Part shown: in pieces, positions 5,487 through 7,670 of the stretch
How the letters are laid out: each line of letters begins with the position of its first letter
How positions within the stretch are numbered: position 1 is the stretch's first letter
Origin: Methanobacteriota archaeon
GTDB taxonomy: Archaea > Thermoplasmatota > Thermoplasmata > RBG-16-68-12
Direction of reading: 5' to 3'
NCBI GenBank assembly: GCA_005878635.1
Contig: VBLS01000174.1
Span: 1-7,670, forward strand
Length of the DNA: 7,670 nucleotides
Notes under the pieces: model-generated
The model's database searches: none
Told to the model about the DNA's origin: nothing
The model's input: only the letters and a program-made list of their open reading frames with translations
Made by a program: the position numbers and the translations under genes

Positions 5487-6593
5487 ATGGCCACCCTCGA
5501 GGAGCAGATCAAGTCGATCGAGGACGAGATCCAGAAGACGCCCTACAACAAGGCGACGCAGCACCACATCGGGAAGCTGAAGGCGAAAGTCGCGCGCCTG
5601 AAGGATGAGCAGGAGACGCGTCGGCTCAAGTCCGGCGGCGGAGGCCCCAGCTATGCGGTCAAGAAGAGCGGGAACGCGACCGTCGGCCTCGTTGGATTCC
5701 CATCCGTCGGCAAGTCGACGCTCCTCAATGCGATCACGGACGCCACGAGCGCGGTCGCGGCGTATGACTTCACAACGCTCGATGTGATCCCCGGGTTGCT
5801 GGAGCACCGCGGCGCCAAGATCCAGGTCCTCGACATGCCGGGGCTGATCCGCGGCGCGTCGAAGGGCCGCGGCCGCGGCAAGGAAGTGCTTTCGGTCGCC
5901 CGAGGCTGCGACCTCATCCTGCTCATGATCGACGTCTTCGAGACCCACGTGGACGTCCTTGAGGAAGAGCTCCGCCTCGCGGGGATCCGACTGAACGAGC
6001 GGCCCGCCGACGTCACCCTGACGAAGGCGAACCGCGGCGGCCTCCGGGTGAATCCCACCGTCAAGCTGACGAAACTTGACGAAGACCTCGTCGCCGAGAT
6101 CTGCCGGGAGTGGGGCTACCTGAACGGGACGATCGTCGTGCGCCAGGACATCACGGAGGACCAGCTGATCGATGTCCTCGCCGGGAACCGCGTGTACGTG
6201 CAGGCCTTCGTCGTGGTCAACAAGATCGACCTGGTCGCCCAGGAATACGTGAAGGGCCTCCAGTCCAAGCTCCCCCGATGGAAGCTCGTGCCGATCTCCG
6301 CGGAGAAGGGAGTCGGGATCGCGAAACTGAAGGACGAGATGTACGAGACCCTCCGGTTCATGCGGGTCTTCTTGAAGCCGCAGGGCAAGGAGGCGGACAT
6401 GGCGGACCCGCTCATCGTGAAGGCGAGCTCCGACGTCGGCATGGTGTGCGATGCGATCCATCGCGATTGGCGAAAGCGGTTTCGATATGCGAACGTGTGG
6501 GGTCCCTCCGCCCAGTTCCCCGGACAGAAGGTCGGACTCGATCATCCGCTGAAGGATTCGGACGTCCTGACGGTCGTGCTCCGCAAAGGGTGA
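5487..6593 (+). CDS. DRG-family GTP-binding protein (Obg/DRG superfamily) with TGS domain
   Basis: This is the archaeal relative of eukaryotic DRG1/DRG2 (yeast Rbg1/Rbg2), cytoplasmic GTPases associated with translating ribosomes. Its 368 residues are the family length. An N-terminal helical region (1-50, rich in charged residues) is followed by the G domain. G1 is GFPSVGKS at 70-77, and the switch I/G2 region is YDFTTLDVIPG at 93-103. G3 is DMPG at 116-119 followed by GASKGRGRGKEVLS, typical of DRGs. G4 is NKID at 245-248 and G5 is SAEKG at 271-275. Residues about 168-235, between G3 and G4, match the inserted S5D2L-type domain that separates DRG from Obg. The C-terminal TGS domain covers about 291-367, ending HPLKDSDVLTVVLRKG. 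R122 stands where the superfamily often has glutamate (PGLIEGA). It is probably co-transcribed with the SDR gene, which starts 3 bases after its stop. Confidence 0.96.
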   Translation: MATLEEQIKSIEDEIQKTPYNKATQHHIGKLKAKVARLKDEQETRRLKSGGGGPSYAVKKSGNATVGLVGFPSVGKSTLLNAITDATSAVAAYDFTTLDVIPGLLEHRGAKIQVLDMPGLIRGASKGRGRGKEVLSVARGCDLILLMIDVFETHVDVLEEELRLAGIRLNERPADVTLTKANRGGLRVNPTVKLTKLDEDLVAEICREWGYLNGTIVVRQDITEDQLIDVLAGNRVYVQAFVVVNKIDLVAQEYVKGLQSKLPRWKLVPISAEKGVGIAKLKDEMYETLRFMRVFLKPQGKEADMADPLIVKASSDVGMVCDAIHRDWRKRFRYANVWGPSAQFPGQKVGLDHPLKDSDVLTVVLRKG

Positions 6594-6596
6594 CGG

Positions 6597-7625
6597 GTGC
6601 GGGCCTTCGTCACGGGAGGCACGGGGCTCATCGGCCGTCCCCTGGTCGAGGCCCTCATCGAGAGGAATTGGGAGGTCGCGGTCCTCACGCGCGAACCGAC
6701 GAGGCCGAAGGACCTGGAAGCCCGCGGCGCCCGGATCGTGCAAGGCGACGTCACCCGTCCGGGGTTCGAGGGCGCGATGTCCCGAGCCGATGTTGTGTTC
6801 CACGCCGCCGGCTGGCTCGAATTGGGCATCCGGGACGTCCAGCGGATGTTCGACGTCAACCTGCTCGGCACCCGCAACGTCCTCTCGATGGCGCGTCAGC
6901 AGGGAGTCGGCCGGTTCGTGTTCACGAGCACCGCCGGGGTATTCGCGCCGACGCCGAAAGATCGGCCGGCCACGGAGTCCTCCCCGGTGCAGGTCGCCTT
7001 GAGCGATCCCTATGTGACGTCGAAGGTCCAGGCCCACCAACTCGTCGTGAAGGAGATGAGCGGTGACCTTCCGGTAACAATCGTGCTCCCCGCCGCGGTG
7101 TTCGGGGCCCACGACACGGGGCAGCTCGGTCGGAGCCTCGCCCTCCTCGTCCGCGGCAAGCTCCCGCGGCTCCCGAAAGGATTCGGCACGAACACGTGGA
7201 CGCACGCCGAGGACATCGCCGAAGGACACATCCTCGCGGCGACTCGCGGCCGGCCGAACCAGCTTTACCTCCTCGGGGACCGAGTTCTGCCCCTCGCCGA
7301 GTTCTACGCGGACGCAGCTCGGGCCGCTGGGGTAAAGCCGCCAACCGCAAACGTGCCGATCGGACTCGCTCGATTCGCGGCGCGATTTTCGGAGGCCCGC
7401 GCCCGGCTCTCGGATCGGACGCCCCTCCTTTCTAGGGCGGCGCTCGCCCTCGCGGCGGTCGATCTCGTCGTGGACGCGTCGAAGGCTCGTCGCGAGCTGG
7501 GCTGGAGCCCGCGTCCCTTCGAGGAACGGCTTCGGGAGACGATGGAATGGTATGTGACGACCTACCGGGATCGAAGAGTTCCTCCTCCGATCAAGCCGGA
7601 TGGCCGACCAGGTAAGCCGACATAG
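6597..7625 (+). CDS. Extended-SDR NAD(P)-dependent epimerase/dehydratase/reductase
   Basis: The protein has 342 residues and an N-terminal Rossmann fold of the extended short-chain dehydrogenase/reductase type. The dinucleotide motif TGGTGLIG is at 6-13, the adenine-contact residue is D51 (QGDVTRP), and FHAAG at 68-72 is the usual NNAG-like strand. The catalytic residues are S111/T112 (FTSTAGVF) and Y139-x3-K143 (PYVTSK). The SDR-typical C-terminal pattern is ARRELGWSPRPFEERLRETMEWY at 297-319. The AAGWLELG segment resembles dihydroflavonol-4-reductase-like and sugar-epimerase-like members, but the substrate cannot be told from sequence. GTG 6597 begins 3 bases after the GTPase stop. The GGGTGA at 6588-6593, overlapping that stop, may act as a weak Shine-Dalgarno site, so the two genes are probably one transcript. 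The last 15 residues (RRVPPPIKPDGRPGK) are a basic, proline-rich tail beyond the fold. Confidence 0.92.
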   Translation: MRAFVTGGTGLIGRPLVEALIERNWEVAVLTREPTRPKDLEARGARIVQGDVTRPGFEGAMSRADVVFHAAGWLELGIRDVQRMFDVNLLGTRNVLSMARQQGVGRFVFTSTAGVFAPTPKDRPATESSPVQVALSDPYVTSKVQAHQLVVKEMSGDLPVTIVLPAAVFGAHDTGQLGRSLALLVRGKLPRLPKGFGTNTWTHAEDIAEGHILAATRGRPNQLYLLGDRVLPLAEFYADAARAAGVKPPTANVPIGLARFAARFSEARARLSDRTPLLSRAALALAAVDLVVDASKARRELGWSPRPFEERLRETMEWYVTTYRDRRVPPPIKPDGRPGKPT

Positions 7626-7626
7626 G

Positions 7627-7663
7627 GCGTTTGAACCGTTCTGAGAGATTGGAGTTCGAACGC
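7627..7663 (+). other. Inverted repeat (possible RNA stem-loop) just after the SDR gene
   Basis: GCGTTTGAAC (7627-7636) can pair with GTTCGAACGC (7654-7663): ten pairs including one U-G, with a 17-base loop. It begins two bases after the stop codon. The right arm contains the perfect palindrome GTTCGAAC. No T-run follows within the window, so it is not a classical terminator. By a rough hand estimate about one such hairpin is expected by chance in 7.7 kb, so only the position makes it notable. The remaining bases up to the right edge show no gene. Confidence 0.3.
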
Positions 7664-7670
7664 GGGCCTC

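Noticed and set aside
5121..7229. A 702-codon open frame on the minus strand across the VOC, GTPase and SDR genes
   Set aside because: It is antisense to three clear protein families with full motifs. Its composition is low-complexity Arg/Glu/Asp/Leu with no recognisable domain, as expected from the complement of GC-rich coding DNA.
7650..7670. Possible tRNA T-arm because of GTTCGAA near the right edge
   Set aside because: The bases either side cannot form the five-pair T stem on either strand, and no acceptor, D or anticodon arm fits.
1..7670. CRISPR array, insertion sequence, toxin-antitoxin or other defence genes
   Set aside because: I found no regularly spaced direct repeats, transposase motifs, terminal inverted repeats flanking a gene, or defence-protein motifs in any frame.

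Overview
The window looks like chromosomal DNA of a GC-rich archaeon. The evidence is a type IIB DNA topoisomerase VI subunit B, a DRG-type GTPase with a TGS domain, an archaeal-looking carbamate kinase, and AT-rich TATA-like boxes about 25-35 bases before several starts in otherwise GC-rich DNA, often with little or no leader. An uncultured euryarchaeal lineage, possibly Thermoplasmatota outside Thermoplasmatales, is my guess from the protein style. It is not proven by anything in the sequence. Seven protein genes fill almost the whole window. I see no rRNA, tRNA, CRISPR array, insertion sequence or prophage gene. No intergenic gap exceeds about 170 bases.

Layout: the left part (1-3116) is on the minus strand. 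It holds topoisomerase VI subunit B, whose 3' end runs off the left edge, and upstream of it a multi-pass membrane protein with a glycosylation-rich outer domain and a C-terminal zinc ribbon. A divergent spacer (3117-3250) carries two separate TATA-like boxes, one per direction. The right part (3251-7625) is on the plus strand: carbamate kinase, a class I SAM-dependent methyltransferase, a small VOC/glyoxalase-fold protein, the DRG GTPase, and an extended-SDR NAD(P)-dependent epimerase/dehydratase that starts 3 bases after the GTPase stop. The last 45 bases are non-coding and contain an inverted repeat.

How the genes fit together: no single pathway is evident. Topoisomerase VI (DNA supercoiling and decatenation) and the DRG GTPase (translation-associated) are housekeeping functions. 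Carbamate kinase (carbamoyl phosphate/ATP exchange) appears without arginine-deiminase pathway partners in this window. The methyltransferase, VOC protein and SDR are enzymes of unknown substrate. The spacing suggests small units, some with their own near-leaderless promoters, and one tight pair (GTPase plus SDR). I did not find a convincing new multi-gene system. The points most worth following are the unknown membrane/zinc-ribbon protein, the promoter-based start correction for it, and the repeated promoter-like motif placed at the stop codons of upstream genes.
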